In this document: one piece after another, positions 36,850 through 46,523 of the stretch
Layout: each line of letters opens with the position of its first letter
Numbering within the stretch: position 1 is the first letter of the stretch
Source: Pseudoneobacillus rhizosphaerae
GTDB lineage: Bacteria > Bacillota > Bacilli > Bacillales > Cytobacillaceae
NCBI RefSeq assembly: GCF_917563885.1
Contig: NZ_CAKJTG010000008.1
Span: forward strand, 124,001-188,000
DNA length: 64,000 nucleotides
Reading direction: 5' to 3'
Notes under the pieces: generated by a model
Seen by the model: only the letters and a program-made list of their open reading frames with translations
Told to the model about the DNA's origin: nothing
The model's database searches: none
Made by a program: the position numbers and the translations under genes

Positions 36850-36857
36850 GTTAAAAT
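36850..36857 (+). promoter_or_regulatory. Possible extended -10 of a dnaJ promoter
   Basis: TG at 36849-36850 and TAAAAT at 36852-36857 form an extended -10 (TGTTAAAAT) 34 bp before dnaJ. The -35 is poor. A local promoter would be needed if the upstream hairpin terminates transcription. Confidence 0.4.
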
Positions 36858-36890
36858 AGTCTTTATGTGAACGAATCGGGAGTGGAATTT

Positions 36891-38015
36891 ATGAGTAAAA
36901 GGGATTACTATGAAGTGCTTGGGGTAAGTAAAAATGCTTCAAAAGACGAATTAAAGAAAGCTTATCGTAAGCTATCGAAACAATATCACCCAGATATTAA
37001 TAAAGAACCAAATGCAGATGAAAAATTCAAAGAAATTGCCGAAGCTTATGAAGTACTTAGCGATGACCAGAAGAAAGCTCAATATGATCAGTTTGGGCAT
37101 GCTGGACCAAATCAAGGCTTTGGAGGCTCTGATTTTGGAGGTGGTTTTGGTGGTTTCGAGGATATCTTCAGTAGTTTCTTTGGTGGTGGAGGCGCTAGAC
37201 GTCGTGACCCAAATGCTCCAAGACAAGGTGCTGATTTACAATACACGATGACTTTGTCCTTTGAAGAAGCAGTTTTTGGTAAGGAAGTCGATATTGAAAT
37301 CCCTCGTGAGGAAACCTGCGATACATGTAGCGGATCAGGTGCTAAACCTGGTACAAAGCCTGAAACTTGTAAGCATTGTCAAGGATCTGGGCAGCTTAAT
37401 GTGGAGCAAAACACACCATTTGGTAGAATTGTAAATCGTCGTGTTTGCCATTATTGTAATGGAACTGGGAAAGAAATTAAGAATAAATGTAATACATGTA
37501 GTGGAACTGGAAAAATAAAGAAACGCAGAAAAATCAATGTTAAAGTCCCAGCAGGTGTAGATGATGGTCAACAATTAAGAGTGGCTGGACAAGGTGAGCC
37601 AGGAGTTAATGGTGGACCAGCTGGGGATTTATATGTAGTCTTTCATGTACGTGCCCATGAGTTCTTTGAAAGAGACGGCGATGATATCTATTGCGAAATG
37701 CCGATTACCTTCGTTCAAGCAAGCTTGGGAGATGAAATTGAAGTTCCTACTATTAATGGAAAAATAAAACTCAAAGTCCCAGCAGGCACTCAAACAGGAA
37801 CGAAGTTTAGATTAAAAGGTAAAGGAGTTCCTAATGTAAGAGGTTACGGTGTAGGGGACCAGCATATCATTGTTCGTATCGTTACTCCGACTAAATTAAC
37901 AGAAAAACAAAAGCAATTATTAGCTGAGTTTGGTGAAATTAGTGGAAACCTTCCTCAAGGTGAACAAGAAGAAGGGTTCTTTTCAAAAGTAAAACGTGCC
38001 TTTAAAGGTGACTAA
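36891..38015 (+). CDS. dnaJ: Chaperone protein DnaJ
   Basis: A 374-residue type I J-protein. It has the J domain with His33-Pro34-Asp35, a Gly/Phe-rich linker ([20 protein letters not shown]), four CxxCxGxG zinc repeats ([32 protein letters not shown]), and the client-binding C-terminus. It stimulates DnaK ATPase. ATG 36891 follows GGGAGTGGAATTT. Confidence 0.98.
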   Translation: MSKRDYYEVLGVSKNASKDELKKAYRKLSKQYHPDINKEPNADEKFKEIAEAYEVLSDDQKKAQYDQFGHAGPNQGFGGSDFGGGFGGFEDIFSSFFGGGGARRRDPNAPRQGADLQYTMTLSFEEAVFGKEVDIEIPREETCDTCSGSGAKPGTKPETCKHCQGSGQLNVEQNTPFGRIVNRRVCHYCNGTGKEIKNKCNTCSGTGKIKKRRKINVKVPAGVDDGQQLRVAGQGEPGVNGGPAGDLYVVFHVRAHEFFERDGDDIYCEMPITFVQASLGDEIEVPTINGKIKLKVPAGTQTGTKFRLKGKGVPNVRGYGVGDQHIIVRIVTPTKLTEKQKQLLAEFGEISGNLPQGEQEEGFFSKVKRAFKGD

Positions 38016-38033
38016 GGATTGGAGTTGGCGGAT

Positions 38034-38972
38034 GTGAAATGGTCAGAAATTAGCATTCATACGACAAATGAAGCAATTGAACCGATTTCAAATATCCTGC
38101 ATGAAGCAGGGGCAAGTGGTGTTGTTATTGAGGATCCTTTTGAATTAGCGAAAGAAAGGGAAGACCAGTTCGGGGAAATCTACCAACTTGATCCACAAGA
38201 TTATCCTGATGAAGGTGTTATTGTTAAAGCCTATTTGTCTGTGAATAGCTTTTTAGCTGAAACAGTAGATGGGATTAAAGAAGCTATTAATGGCCTTACT
38301 CTTCATAATATTGATATTGGTAAGAATAAAGTAAGTATAATTGAGGTTAATGAAGAGGATTGGGCTACTGCCTGGAAGAAATATTACCATCCTGTGAAAA
38401 TTTCTGAAAGATTCACGATCGTTCCAACTTGGGAGGAATATACTCCTGTTAACAGTGACGAGTTAATAATTGAACTTGATCCTGGCATGGCATTTGGAAC
38501 AGGAACACATCCGACCACGGTTATGTGTATTCAAGCCCTTGAAAGAACTGTTAAAAAAGGGGATCGTATCATCGATGTAGGCACAGGTTCAGGCGTGTTA
38601 AGTATTGCTGGAGCTATGCTTGGAGCAGAAAAAATTACTGCTCTAGACCTTGACCAAGTTGCGGTAACGACAGCTAAAATGAATATTGAGTTAAATCATG
38701 TACAAGAAATTGTGGAAGTTTCGCAGAATAACTTACTTGAAGGTATAGTTGAACCTGTAGATGGAATTGTGGCCAATATCTTAGCTGAAGTGATTGTCAG
38801 ATTTACTGACGATGCATCTAAAATTGTGAAAAAAGATGGTTACTTTATCGCTTCAGGGATTATTCAACAGAAAAAGCAAGATGTGAAAGATGCATTAACA
38901 AAAGCTGGTTTTGAAATTACTGAAACCCTTTTAATGGAAGATTGGGTTGCTCTTATAGCTAAAAAACTTTAG
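38034..38972 (+). CDS. prmA: Ribosomal protein L11 methyltransferase
   Basis: A 312-residue SAM enzyme that methylates L11. It has the PrmA block [12 protein letters not shown], the SAM loop [12 protein letters not shown] and the catalytic-region motif [11 protein letters not shown] 38034 gives [11 protein letters not shown] as in B. subtilis, with GGAG nine bases upstream; earlier TTG starts at 38019 and 38025 are less likely. It lies 18 bp after dnaJ, in the dnaK operon. Confidence 0.95.
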   Translation: MKWSEISIHTTNEAIEPISNILHEAGASGVVIEDPFELAKEREDQFGEIYQLDPQDYPDEGVIVKAYLSVNSFLAETVDGIKEAINGLTLHNIDIGKNKVSIIEVNEEDWATAWKKYYHPVKISERFTIVPTWEEYTPVNSDELIIELDPGMAFGTGTHPTTVMCIQALERTVKKGDRIIDVGTGSGVLSIAGAMLGAEKITALDLDQVAVTTAKMNIELNHVQEIVEVSQNNLLEGIVEPVDGIVANILAEVIVRFTDDASKIVKKDGYFIASGIIQQKKQDVKDALTKAGFEITETLLMEDWVALIAKKL

Positions 38973-38978
38973 GTATGG

Positions 38979-39007
38979 AAAAAGGGGGTAATTCCCCTTT
39001 TTAACTT
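38979..39007 (+). terminator. Hairpin between prmA and rsmE
   Basis: AAAAAGGGG (38979-38987) pairs with CCCCTTTTT (38994-39002), loop GTAATT. It has the form of an intrinsic terminator but lies inside the operon, so it may attenuate rsmE-mtaB. Confidence 0.6.
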
Positions 39008-39036
39008 TTTTCTAGAAAAGATTGGGTGTGTTACTT

Positions 39037-39786
39037 TTGCAACGATATTTCGCAGACGAAGTGAATGCAAATGGACAACTTGTAATTTCTGGAGATGATT
39101 ATCATCATGTTGTCAGAGTTATGAGAATGGATGTAGGAGATAAACTGATTTGTGTTGATGGCTCCGGAAAATCTTGTATTTGTACAATTGCAGAAATTAC
39201 CGATAAAAAAATTAATTGTAATGTAGTAGAATGTAAGGATGGGTCTTCCGAGTTACCGATTCGTGTATCCATCGCGAGTGGTCTGCCTAAAGGGGATAAA
39301 TTGGAATGGATTATACAAAAAGGGACCGAGCTTGGTGCTGATCAATTTGTCCCTTTTACTGCAGCTCGTTCAATTGTAAAATGGGATGAAAAAAAAGCAG
39401 ACAAAAAAGTTGAGCGTTGGCAAAAGATTGCGAAGGAAGCCGCGGAACAATCGCATCGTAACAAAGTGCCTACTGTACATTTTCCAATAAATTTAAATGC
39501 ATTGATTGAAGCTAGCAAGAATTATGATTGTAAGCTTATTGCTTATGAAGAGGACTCTAGAATAGGAGAAGCCTCTGTATTGGCTAAATCTTTAAAGAAC
39601 CTTGAGGAAAACAATACATTATTTGTCGTTTTTGGTCCTGAAGGTGGGCTAGACCAAAAGGAAGTAGAAAAACTACAAGAGCATGGGTTTCAAACATGCG
39701 GATTAGGTCCAAGAATATTAAGAACGGAAACAGCACCACTTGCTTTGTTATCTGCTGTTTCTTATCATTTTGAACTATCGAGGTGA
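39037..39786 (+). CDS. rsmE: 16S rRNA (uracil1498-N3)-methyltransferase RsmE
   Basis: A 249-residue SPOUT-class methyltransferase with the knotted-domain motifs ASGLPKGDKLEWIIQKGTEL, VFGPEGGL and GLGPRILRTETAPL. It modifies U1498 of 16S rRNA. TTG 39037 gives MQRYFADEV, the family start, though the ribosome-binding site is weak; GTG 39028 or TTG 39022 are alternatives. mtaB follows after 6 bp. Confidence 0.93.
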   Translation: MQRYFADEVNANGQLVISGDDYHHVVRVMRMDVGDKLICVDGSGKSCICTIAEITDKKINCNVVECKDGSSELPIRVSIASGLPKGDKLEWIIQKGTELGADQFVPFTAARSIVKWDEKKADKKVERWQKIAKEAAEQSHRNKVPTVHFPINLNALIEASKNYDCKLIAYEEDSRIGEASVLAKSLKNLEENNTLFVVFGPEGGLDQKEVEKLQEHGFQTCGLGPRILRTETAPLALLSAVSYHFELSR

Positions 39787-39792
39787 ACAAGG

Positions 39793-41148
39793 ATGGCAAC
39801 AGTAGCTTTTCATACATTAGGATGTAAGGTAAATCATTATGAAACAGAAGCCATTTGGCAATTGTTTAAACAAGAAGGTTATGACCGAGTTGATTTTGAA
39901 TCTACTTCGGATGTCTATATAATTAACACTTGTACTGTTACAAATACAGGCGACAAAAAAAGCCGTCAAGTCATTCGTAGAGCAGTTAGAAAAAACCCTG
40001 ATGCAGTTATTTGTGTAACAGGTTGTTATGCTCAAACATCACCTGCAGAAATTATGGCAATTCCTGGTGTAGATGTTGTAGTAGGAACGCAAGATCGGAT
40101 TAAGATGCTTGAGTACATTGAACAATATAAACATGAGCGCCAGCCAATTAATGGTGTGCGCAATATTATGAAGAACCGTGTTTATGAGGAGCTTGATGTT
40201 CCTGCATTTACGGATCGAACTCGTGCATCCTTAAAAATCCAAGAAGGTTGTAATAACTTCTGCACATTTTGTATTATTCCTTGGGCGCGCGGCTTAATGA
40301 GATCTCGTGATCCTAAAGAGGTTATTAAACAAGCTCAGCAATTAGTTGATTCTGGTTATAAAGAAATCGTTTTAACAGGAATCCACACAGGTGGTTACGG
40401 AGAAGATTTGAAGGATTATAACCTTGCCATGCTTTTAAAAGACTTGGAAGCTGAAGTAAGAGGGCTAAAGCGCCTAAGAATCTCTTCTATTGAAGCTAGC
40501 CAAATTACAGATGAAGTCATTGAGGTAATGAATAACTCAGAAGTTATCGTCCGCCATTTGCATATCCCATTACAATCAGGATCCAATTCTGTTCTGAAAA
40601 GAATGCGTCGTAAGTATACGATGGAATTCTTTGGTGAACGTTTAGATCGATTAAAAGAAGCTCTTCCAGGTCTAGCGGTTACCTCTGATGTTATTGTAGG
40701 TTTCCCAGGTGAAACAGAAGAAGAGTTTATGGAGACTTATAACTTCATCAAGTATCATAAATTTTCGGAATTACATGTTTTCCCATATTCGAAAAGAACA
40801 GGTACACCTGCAGCACGAATGGAAGAACAAGTAGATGAAGAAATTAAAAATGAGCGTGTACACCGCTTAATTACTCTTTCTGATCAGTTAGCGAAGGAAT
40901 ACGCTTCACAATACGAAGATGCTATTTTAGAAGTGATCCCAGAAGATCGTTTCAAAAATGGATCCGAACAAGGGCTATTGGAAGGTTATTCTGATAATTA
41001 TATGAAGGTTATATTTCCTGGAACTGAAGAAATGATAGGGAAAATTGTCAAAGTAAAAATAACAAAGGCTGGTTACCCTTATAACGAGGGGCAATTTGTT
41101 CGTGTTGTTAATGAAGATATTGCTTTGCAAGAAGAAATCGTTATTTAA
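39793..41148 (+). CDS. mtaB: tRNA t6A37 methylthiotransferase MtaB
   Basis: A 451-residue radical SAM enzyme that turns t6A37 into ms2t6A37 in ANN-decoding tRNAs. The N-terminal domain carries one iron-sulphur cluster (LGCKVN, INTCTVT, CVTGCYAQ), the radical SAM motif is GCNNFCTFCIIPWARG, and a C-terminal TRAM domain is present. It was formerly yqeV. It is last gene of the hrcA operon. Confidence 0.96.
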   Translation: MATVAFHTLGCKVNHYETEAIWQLFKQEGYDRVDFESTSDVYIINTCTVTNTGDKKSRQVIRRAVRKNPDAVICVTGCYAQTSPAEIMAIPGVDVVVGTQDRIKMLEYIEQYKHERQPINGVRNIMKNRVYEELDVPAFTDRTRASLKIQEGCNNFCTFCIIPWARGLMRSRDPKEVIKQAQQLVDSGYKEIVLTGIHTGGYGEDLKDYNLAMLLKDLEAEVRGLKRLRISSIEASQITDEVIEVMNNSEVIVRHLHIPLQSGSNSVLKRMRRKYTMEFFGERLDRLKEALPGLAVTSDVIVGFPGETEEEFMETYNFIKYHKFSELHVFPYSKRTGTPAARMEEQVDEEIKNERVHRLITLSDQLAKEYASQYEDAILEVIPEDRFKNGSEQGLLEGYSDNYMKVIFPGTEEMIGKIVKVKITKAGYPYNEGQFVRVVNEDIALQEEIVI

Positions 41149-41199
41149 CCTAAGTATGAAATGGCCAAAAGGAAGTAAAATACTAAGTTAGAAATACAG

Positions 41200-41228
41200 T
41201 TGACCTTGTTTCAATGTTATATTATAAT
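41200..41228 (+). promoter_or_regulatory. SigA promoter of rpsU-yqeY
   Basis: TTGACC (41200-41205) and TATAAT (41223-41228) with a 17-bp spacer. A small stem ACATGG/CCATGT follows in the leader. Confidence 0.85.
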
Positions 41229-41293
41229 CGTATGGTACATGGAAAACCATGTGATTGATGTTAGTGTGTTGTGTTCGGAGGGAGGGAAATAGA

Positions 41294-41467
41294 ATGTCTA
41301 AAACTGTTGTTCGCAAAAACGAATCGCTTGAAGATGCTCTTCGTCGCTTCAAACGTACGGTATCTAAATCTGGTACTATACAAGAAGCTAGAAAGCGCGA
41401 ATTCTATGAAAAGCCTAGCGTAAAACGCAAGAAGAAGTCTGAGGCTGCTAGAAAGCGTAAGTTCTAA
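41294..41467 (+). CDS. rpsU: 30S ribosomal protein S21
   Basis: A 57-residue basic protein ([21 protein letters not shown], ending [12 protein letters not shown]) of the small subunit platform. ATG 41294 follows GGAGGGAGGG. It has its own strong promoter and is co-transcribed with yqeY, 15 bp downstream. Confidence 0.97.
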   Translation: MSKTVVRKNESLEDALRRFKRTVSKSGTIQEARKREFYEKPSVKRKKKSEAARKRKF

Positions 41468-41482
41468 GAGAGGGTGAATGAA

Positions 41483-41929
41483 ATGAGTCTTCTCGAGCGT
41501 TTAAATAATGATATGAAGCAAGCGATGAAAAACAAAGAAAAAGACAAGCTCTCTGTTATTCGGATGATTAAAGCTACTTTGCAAAACGAAGCGATTAAGC
41601 TTGGAAAGCAAGAGCTAACTGAAGAAGAAGAGCTAACAGTCCTATCTCGCGAAATGAAACAACGCAAAGACTCCCTCCATGAATTTGATAAAGCTGGTCG
41701 TATTGACCTTGTAGAAAAACTGCAGCAAGAAATTTCTGTAGTTGAGATATACATGCCAAAACAACTTTCTGAAGAGGAAATCGCTGATATTGTTAAACAA
41801 GCAATAGTGGAAGTTGATGCCACTTCAAAAGCGGATATGGGTAAAGTTATGTCTGCTATTATGCCTAAAGTAAAAGGTAAAGCAGATGGTTCACTTGTTA
41901 ATAAACTTGTACAACAACACCTTTCATAA
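41483..41929 (+). CDS. yqeY: GatB/YqeY domain-containing protein
   Basis: A 148-residue helical protein ([21 protein letters not shown]) resembling the tail domain of the GatB amidotransferase subunit. It may touch tRNA, but its role is unproven. ATG 41483 follows GAGGGTGA. The rpsU-yqeY pairing is conserved. Confidence 0.92.
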   Translation: MSLLERLNNDMKQAMKNKEKDKLSVIRMIKATLQNEAIKLGKQELTEEEELTVLSREMKQRKDSLHEFDKAGRIDLVEKLQQEISVVEIYMPKQLSEEEIADIVKQAIVEVDATSKADMGKVMSAIMPKVKGKADGSLVNKLVQQHLS

Positions 41930-41943
41930 CCAAAAACATCAAG

Positions 41944-41974
41944 GACCGTAAGCGATTCGCTTACGGTCTTTTTA
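41944..41974 (+). terminator. Terminator after yqeY
   Basis: GACCGTAAGCG (41944-41954) pairs with CGCTTACGGTC (41958-41968), loop ATT, then TTTTT. Confidence 0.92.
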
Positions 41975-42055
41975 AATCTTATAGACTTTGCGCGTCATGT
42001 TACTAATCCCTCAAAACATAGAATTAGGATTCTCCAATAAAAATAAAAAAAATAA

Positions 42056-42081
42056 TGAAACTTTTTCTTATTAGAAACGTA
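42056..42081 (+). promoter_or_regulatory. SigW promoter of yqeZ-floA-yqfB
   Basis: TGAAAC (42056-42061), 16 bases, CGTA (42078-42081): an exact fit to the ECF SigW consensus. Known biology: yqeZ-yqfA-yqfB belongs to the cell-envelope stress SigW regulon in B. subtilis. Confidence 0.88.
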
Positions 42082-42116
42082 GATACAAGTTAAGACATAT
42101 AAAAAGGAGGGGAACA

Positions 42117-43427
42117 ATGAAACTAAAGGGACTATTTCTCTTTTTTATGCTAATTCTTACTTGCTTTTCATGGAGTCTACCATTCTCATACGCCGATTCA
42201 GAAAAGACCGTCTATATCGTTCCGATTGAGGATACAGTAGAAAAAGGCTTGAATGCTTTTCTTAAACGTGCAGTGAGCGAGGCGGAAGAGGATAATGCAA
42301 GAGCCATTATTTTTGAAGTCAATACTCCTGGTGGAGCTGTCGATGCAGCTGCTGAAATTGGTAAACTATTAACCACTACAAATATAAAGACAGTCGCATT
42401 TATAAATAATCAGGCCTTATCTGCTGGAGCCTATATTTCCTTAAATACAGACGAAATTTATATGGTTCCAGGGGCAACGATGGGTTCAGCTGCGATTATT
42501 GATCAGGCAGGTAACACAGCTGGGAAAAAAGCCGAATCCTATTGGTTTGCTGCGATGCAAAGTGCTGCGAAAAATAGTGGACGTGATCCTATTTATGCAT
42601 TAGCGATGGCAGATGAAAACGTTCATTTACCTGAACTTGGAGCTAAAAAAGGTAGTTTGCTTACATTAACTGCGGATCAAGCTTTGGAAGTAGGCTATGC
42701 TGAAGGAATTGTTAAAAATCAAGATGAACTATTAAAAAGTTTAAATTTAGAAGATGCCCAACTTATAAAAGTAGATGAAAGCTTTGCTGAAAAATTAGCA
42801 AGATTCATTACTAATCCAATCGTTATTCCTATTTTATTATCAATTGGTAGTCTTGGGCTTGTACTTGAATTATACTCGCCAGGCTTTGGTGTGCCCGGAT
42901 TTATGGGATTATCAGCATTATTGCTATTCTTTTACGGCCATATGGTTGCAGGTCTAGCTGGTTATGAGACGATTATCTTGTTTGTGATTGGCATCCTCCT
43001 ACTTGTAGCGGAGCTATTTCTTCCAGGAGGATTAATTGGTATACTTGGATTTGCAGTTATAATAGGTAGTTTCTTTTTAGCTAGTGAAAACGTCATTCAT
43101 ATGGGAATATCTATTCTTATCGCCATTATTATTTCCATAGTAGCATCAATTTTCATGATAAAGGTGTTGGGGAGAAAAATGAGCATTTTTAAAAAGATTA
43201 TCTTAAATGATTCAACCAATACCGAGCAAGGTTACGTTTCAAACGTAAATCGGGTTGATTTATTAGATAAGCAAGGCGTTACTCTAACTCAGCTTCGTCC
43301 AGCTGGAAAAATAAAGATTGAGGACGAAATAATTGATGCAGTAAGTGAAGGAGCCTTTATTCAAAAGGATCAAGAAGTAAAGGTAATAAAGGTTGAAGGT
43401 TCTCGCATCGTTGTAAGAGGAATTTAG
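42117..43427 (+). CDS. yqeZ: NfeD-family membrane serine protease YqeZ
   Basis: A 436-residue membrane protein. It has a signal peptide ([22 protein letters not shown]), a ClpP-like serine protease domain with [14 protein letters not shown] and the nucleophile serine in [11 protein letters not shown] plus a lysine in GKKAES, then about four membrane helices and a C-terminal OB-fold NfeD domain. It partners with the flotillin downstream in membrane-domain upkeep and envelope stress. ATG 42117 follows GGAGGGGAAC. Confidence 0.93.
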   Translation: MKLKGLFLFFMLILTCFSWSLPFSYADSEKTVYIVPIEDTVEKGLNAFLKRAVSEAEEDNARAIIFEVNTPGGAVDAAAEIGKLLTTTNIKTVAFINNQALSAGAYISLNTDEIYMVPGATMGSAAIIDQAGNTAGKKAESYWFAAMQSAAKNSGRDPIYALAMADENVHLPELGAKKGSLLTLTADQALEVGYAEGIVKNQDELLKSLNLEDAQLIKVDESFAEKLARFITNPIVIPILLSIGSLGLVLELYSPGFGVPGFMGLSALLLFFYGHMVAGLAGYETIILFVIGILLLVAELFLPGGLIGILGFAVIIGSFFLASENVIHMGISILIAIIISIVASIFMIKVLGRKMSIFKKIILNDSTNTEQGYVSNVNRVDLLDKQGVTLTQLRPAGKIKIEDEIIDAVSEGAFIQKDQEVKVIKVEGSRIVVRGI

Positions 43428-43447
43428 TATCATTAAGGAGGAAAAAA

Positions 43448-44446
43448 ATGTTAACTGAAGGATTTGCAATACTCATTATTCTTATCGTTCTAGGGTTAAT
43501 TTTACTTTCAGTATTATTAACTTTTGTACCAGTAATGCTCTGGATTTCTGCATTAGCTGCTGGAGTAAAGGTAAGTATTTTTACACTAGTTGGTATGAGA
43601 CTTCGCCGTGTAACTCCGAGCCGAGTTATTAATCCATTAATTAAAGCACATAAAGCGGGAATCAGTGTCACTATAAACCAATTAGAAAGCCACTATCTAG
43701 CAGGAGGTAATGTGGATAGGGTAGTAAATGCCCTAATCGCTGCCCATAGAGCCAATATCGAGCTAACATTCGAAAGATGTGCAGCTATAGACCTTGCAGG
43801 TCGTGATGTACTTGAAGCAGTTCAAATGAGTGTTAATCCAAAAGTAATTGAAACACCATTTATTGCTGGTGTTGCAAGAGATGGAATTGAAGTTAAAGCA
43901 AAAGCAAGAATTACTGTTCGTGCTAATATTGAAAGATTAGTTGGTGGCGCAGGGGAAGAAACAATCGTTGCTCGTGTAGGGGAAGGTATTGTTTCAACCA
44001 TTGGTGGATCAGAAAATCATAAAAAAGTGCTAGAAAACCCAGACATGATCTCACAAACTGTTTTATCTAAAGGGTTAGATGCTGGTACGGCGTTTGAAAT
44101 TCTCTCGATTGATATTGCGGATGTTGATATCGGTAAAAATATCGGTGCAGAATTACAAACTGAACAAGCCGAAGCAGATAAGAAAATTGCCCAAGCAAAA
44201 GCTGAAGAACGTCGTGCAATGGCAGTTGCTCAAGAGCAAGAAATGAAAGCGCGCGTTCAAGAAATGCGTGCAAAAGTTGTAGAAGCTGAAAGCGCGGTAC
44301 CATTAGCTATGGCTGAAGCACTTAAATCAGGTAATATTGGCGTTATGGACTATATGAATATCCAAAATATTTCTGCAGATACGGATATGAGAGGCTCCAT
44401 AGGCAAAGTTACTGGTGAGAAAAAAGATGATACAAGAGAGAAATAA
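43448..44446 (+). CDS. floA: Flotillin-like protein FloA
   Basis: A 332-residue SPFH-domain protein with an N-terminal membrane hairpin ([32 protein letters not shown]) and a C-terminal Ala/Glu-rich coiled coil ([20 protein letters not shown]) that oligomerises. It organises membrane microdomains. ATG 43448 follows AAGGAGG, 20 bp after yqeZ. Confidence 0.97.
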   Translation: MLTEGFAILIILIVLGLILLSVLLTFVPVMLWISALAAGVKVSIFTLVGMRLRRVTPSRVINPLIKAHKAGISVTINQLESHYLAGGNVDRVVNALIAAHRANIELTFERCAAIDLAGRDVLEAVQMSVNPKVIETPFIAGVARDGIEVKAKARITVRANIERLVGGAGEETIVARVGEGIVSTIGGSENHKKVLENPDMISQTVLSKGLDAGTAFEILSIDIADVDIGKNIGAELQTEQAEADKKIAQAKAEERRAMAVAQEQEMKARVQEMRAKVVEAESAVPLAMAEALKSGNIGVMDYMNIQNISADTDMRGSIGKVTGEKKDDTREK

Positions 44447-44478
44447 ATCTATTCTAGCTTGGAAGGGAGGTTTCCCTT

Positions 44479-44943
44479 TTGGAATTTATTTTTGAAAATC
44501 CAATTGCTATAATCTTTATCATTGGAGCCATTATTTCATTTTTTAAGAAAATGAAAGAGAATAGTAATCCAAATTCTAACCAGGAAAAAAAACCCGAGTG
44601 GAAAAAGGTATTGGACATTCCGCAAACTCTAAACGAAAGTAAACGAGTGGAAACAAGGACTCCTAGAGAGCCTAGAGAGCCTCGTGAACATCAGCAAAAT
44701 AGAAATCAGTTACAGCAAGAATATAATAAGGCTAAAAATAAAACCGAAATAGATCAACCTAAAGTGCAAGCCTTTCAAAGAAAAGAAACAAATAAAAAAG
44801 TGGTTATTTCTGAAGTGGATGCTAGTGTTGATCTTACACCAACTAAAGACACACTTATCGATGGCATTGTATGGTCAGAAATTCTTGGTCCTCCTAGGGC
44901 ATACAAATCTCATTCACAAAGAAGAGCCAGCTATAGAAGATAG
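44479..44943 (+). CDS. yqfB: YqfB family protein
   Basis: A 154-residue protein with one N-terminal membrane helix (PIAIIFIIGAIISFF) and a charged, Gln/Arg-rich cytoplasmic tail containing TPREPREPREHQ, a short tandem repeat. TTG 44479 lies nine bases after GGGAGG. It is third gene of the SigW operon. The function is unknown. Confidence 0.82.
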   Translation: MEFIFENPIAIIFIIGAIISFFKKMKENSNPNSNQEKKPEWKKVLDIPQTLNESKRVETRTPREPREPREHQQNRNQLQQEYNKAKNKTEIDQPKVQAFQRKETNKKVVISEVDASVDLTPTKDTLIDGIVWSEILGPPRAYKSHSQRRASYRR

Positions 44944-45020
44944 TTACTTCAATTCGCTAATTAATGTTCTAGAATCCCTTTTCAACTCATACATTTGAGA
45001 TGAAAGGGGGTTCTTTTTTT

Positions 45021-45305
45021 ATGGCAATAAGGTGGGGACTGAAGGTCCGAAGATGGATGACAGAGAAAATGGATCTTCCTCAAGATGTCATGATGGATTT
45101 ACCCCGTATTACCATGATAGGGCAGATTCATATATATATAGAAAATCACCGTGGTTTATTGGCCTTTTCAGATCGAGAACTACGATTACTATTGAAGCAA
45201 GGTCAACTACTTGTTAAAGGAAAAGGCTTTGTAATCAAAACAATTTTACCAGAAGAGATTCTATTAGAGGGAAAAATTGATCAAGTAATGTTTATTAATG
45301 ATTAA
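45021..45305 (+). CDS. yqfC: Sporulation protein YqfC
   Basis: A 94-residue soluble protein (MAIRWGLKVRRWMTEKMDLP, then GLLAFSDRELRLLLKQGQL) of the YqfC/YabP-like family. It is made in the mother cell in B. subtilis under SigE. ATG 45021 follows AAAGGGGG. CATACATT at 44988-44995 is a perfect SigE -10, but I find no good -35 at the right distance. yqfD follows after 28 bp. Confidence 0.9.
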   Translation: MAIRWGLKVRRWMTEKMDLPQDVMMDLPRITMIGQIHIYIENHRGLLAFSDRELRLLLKQGQLLVKGKGFVIKTILPEEILLEGKIDQVMFIND

Positions 45306-45333
45306 TTAATGTTAATTCTTTAGGGAGGAAGAA

Positions 45334-46521
45334 ATGAAGAATCAGTGGATTGAATTTTATTCTGGCATTGTAACGGTGAAAATAACGGGCAAAGGGATTG
45401 AAAGATTAATTAATTCCCTTACCCGAAACGGAATAGTCATTTGGGCTGTTAGAAGAAGCGGTACAGATTCAATAATCTTCAAAATGAAATTATCGGATAT
45501 CGATAAACTACGAAAATATAGAAGAGGTACTAACTGCAAGGTAAGGTTTCTACAAAGAAAGGGAGCGCCTTTTCTAATGAAAAGGCTTTTCCGTAACAGT
45601 GGATTTTTATTAGGAGCCTTTGGCTTTATTTTTGTGATGATGATTTTATCTAACATTGTGTGGGGGATAGAAGTAAAGGGAGCGAAACCTGCTACAGAAC
45701 ATCAAATTAGGAAAGCACTTACCGAGATGGGAATTAAGGTCGGTAAGCTCCAATTTTATATGGAAGATGTTGAAACAATTCAGCGAAATCTTACAAATAA
45801 AATTGAAGAACTTACTTGGGTTGGTGTAGAGCTAAAAGGGACAACCTACCATTTTGAGGTAGTTGAAAAGAATCAACCCGAAAAAATCGAAAAAATAGGT
45901 CCTAGAAATTTGGTTGCGAAGAAAAAGGCCATTATTGTTGAATTGTTCGTTGAAAAAGGACAACCTCGTGTGAAAAGGTATGATCACGTTGTTCCTGGCC
46001 AACTTCTTGTATCTGGATCTATAGGTAACGAAGGAAAACCTAAAATGGTTTCTGCAAAAGGGGAAATTTTAGGTGAAACATGGTATAAATCAGATGTTAA
46101 ATTACCATTAAATTCGACCTTTTATGTATTTAATGGAAATGAACAAAGAAAACATTCGATAAAGTTTGGAAAACTCTCCATCCCAATATGGGGCTTTAAG
46201 AAGATTTCATTTCAAGAATTTGAAAAGGAACAAAATGTAAAGAAAATGCGATTTTTAAAATGGGAAATCCCAATATCTTATGTCCATGAAACATACCGTG
46301 AACGAGAAAAGGTTCTAAGAAAATATTCTAAAGAAGAAGCAATACAAATGGCAAAGAATTTGGCAAGAGAGGATATAAAAAGGCATATTTCTGAGGAAGC
46401 TATTATTAAAGGTGAAAATATTTTACACCAAACGTTTCAAAATGGTAATGTTAACCTATCAATTCATTTCCAAGTTATTGAAGACATTACCATACCTCAG
46501 CCTATAATCCAAGGAGACTAA
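45334..46521 (+). CDS. yqfD: Sporulation protein YqfD
   Basis: A 395-residue membrane protein with an N-terminal cytoplasmic domain, one strong helix (GFLLGAFGFIFVMMILSNIVWG) and an extracytoplasmic region (VKGAKPATEHQIRKALTEMG). It matches YqfD, required for efficient sporulation and co-transcribed with yqfC. ATG 45334 follows GGGAGGAAGAA. The biochemical role is unknown. Confidence 0.92.
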   Translation: MKNQWIEFYSGIVTVKITGKGIERLINSLTRNGIVIWAVRRSGTDSIIFKMKLSDIDKLRKYRRGTNCKVRFLQRKGAPFLMKRLFRNSGFLLGAFGFIFVMMILSNIVWGIEVKGAKPATEHQIRKALTEMGIKVGKLQFYMEDVETIQRNLTNKIEELTWVGVELKGTTYHFEVVEKNQPEKIEKIGPRNLVAKKKAIIVELFVEKGQPRVKRYDHVVPGQLLVSGSIGNEGKPKMVSAKGEILGETWYKSDVKLPLNSTFYVFNGNEQRKHSIKFGKLSIPIWGFKKISFQEFEKEQNVKKMRFLKWEIPISYVHETYREREKVLRKYSKEEAIQMAKNLAREDIKRHISEEAIIKGENILHQTFQNGNVNLSIHFQVIEDITIPQPIIQGD

Positions 46522-46523
46522 GA

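Noticed and set aside
44988-44995. CATACATT as a complete SigE promoter of yqfC
   Set aside because: The -10 is perfect and the family is SigE-dependent in B. subtilis, but I could not find a -35, so it is only noted in the yqfC entry.
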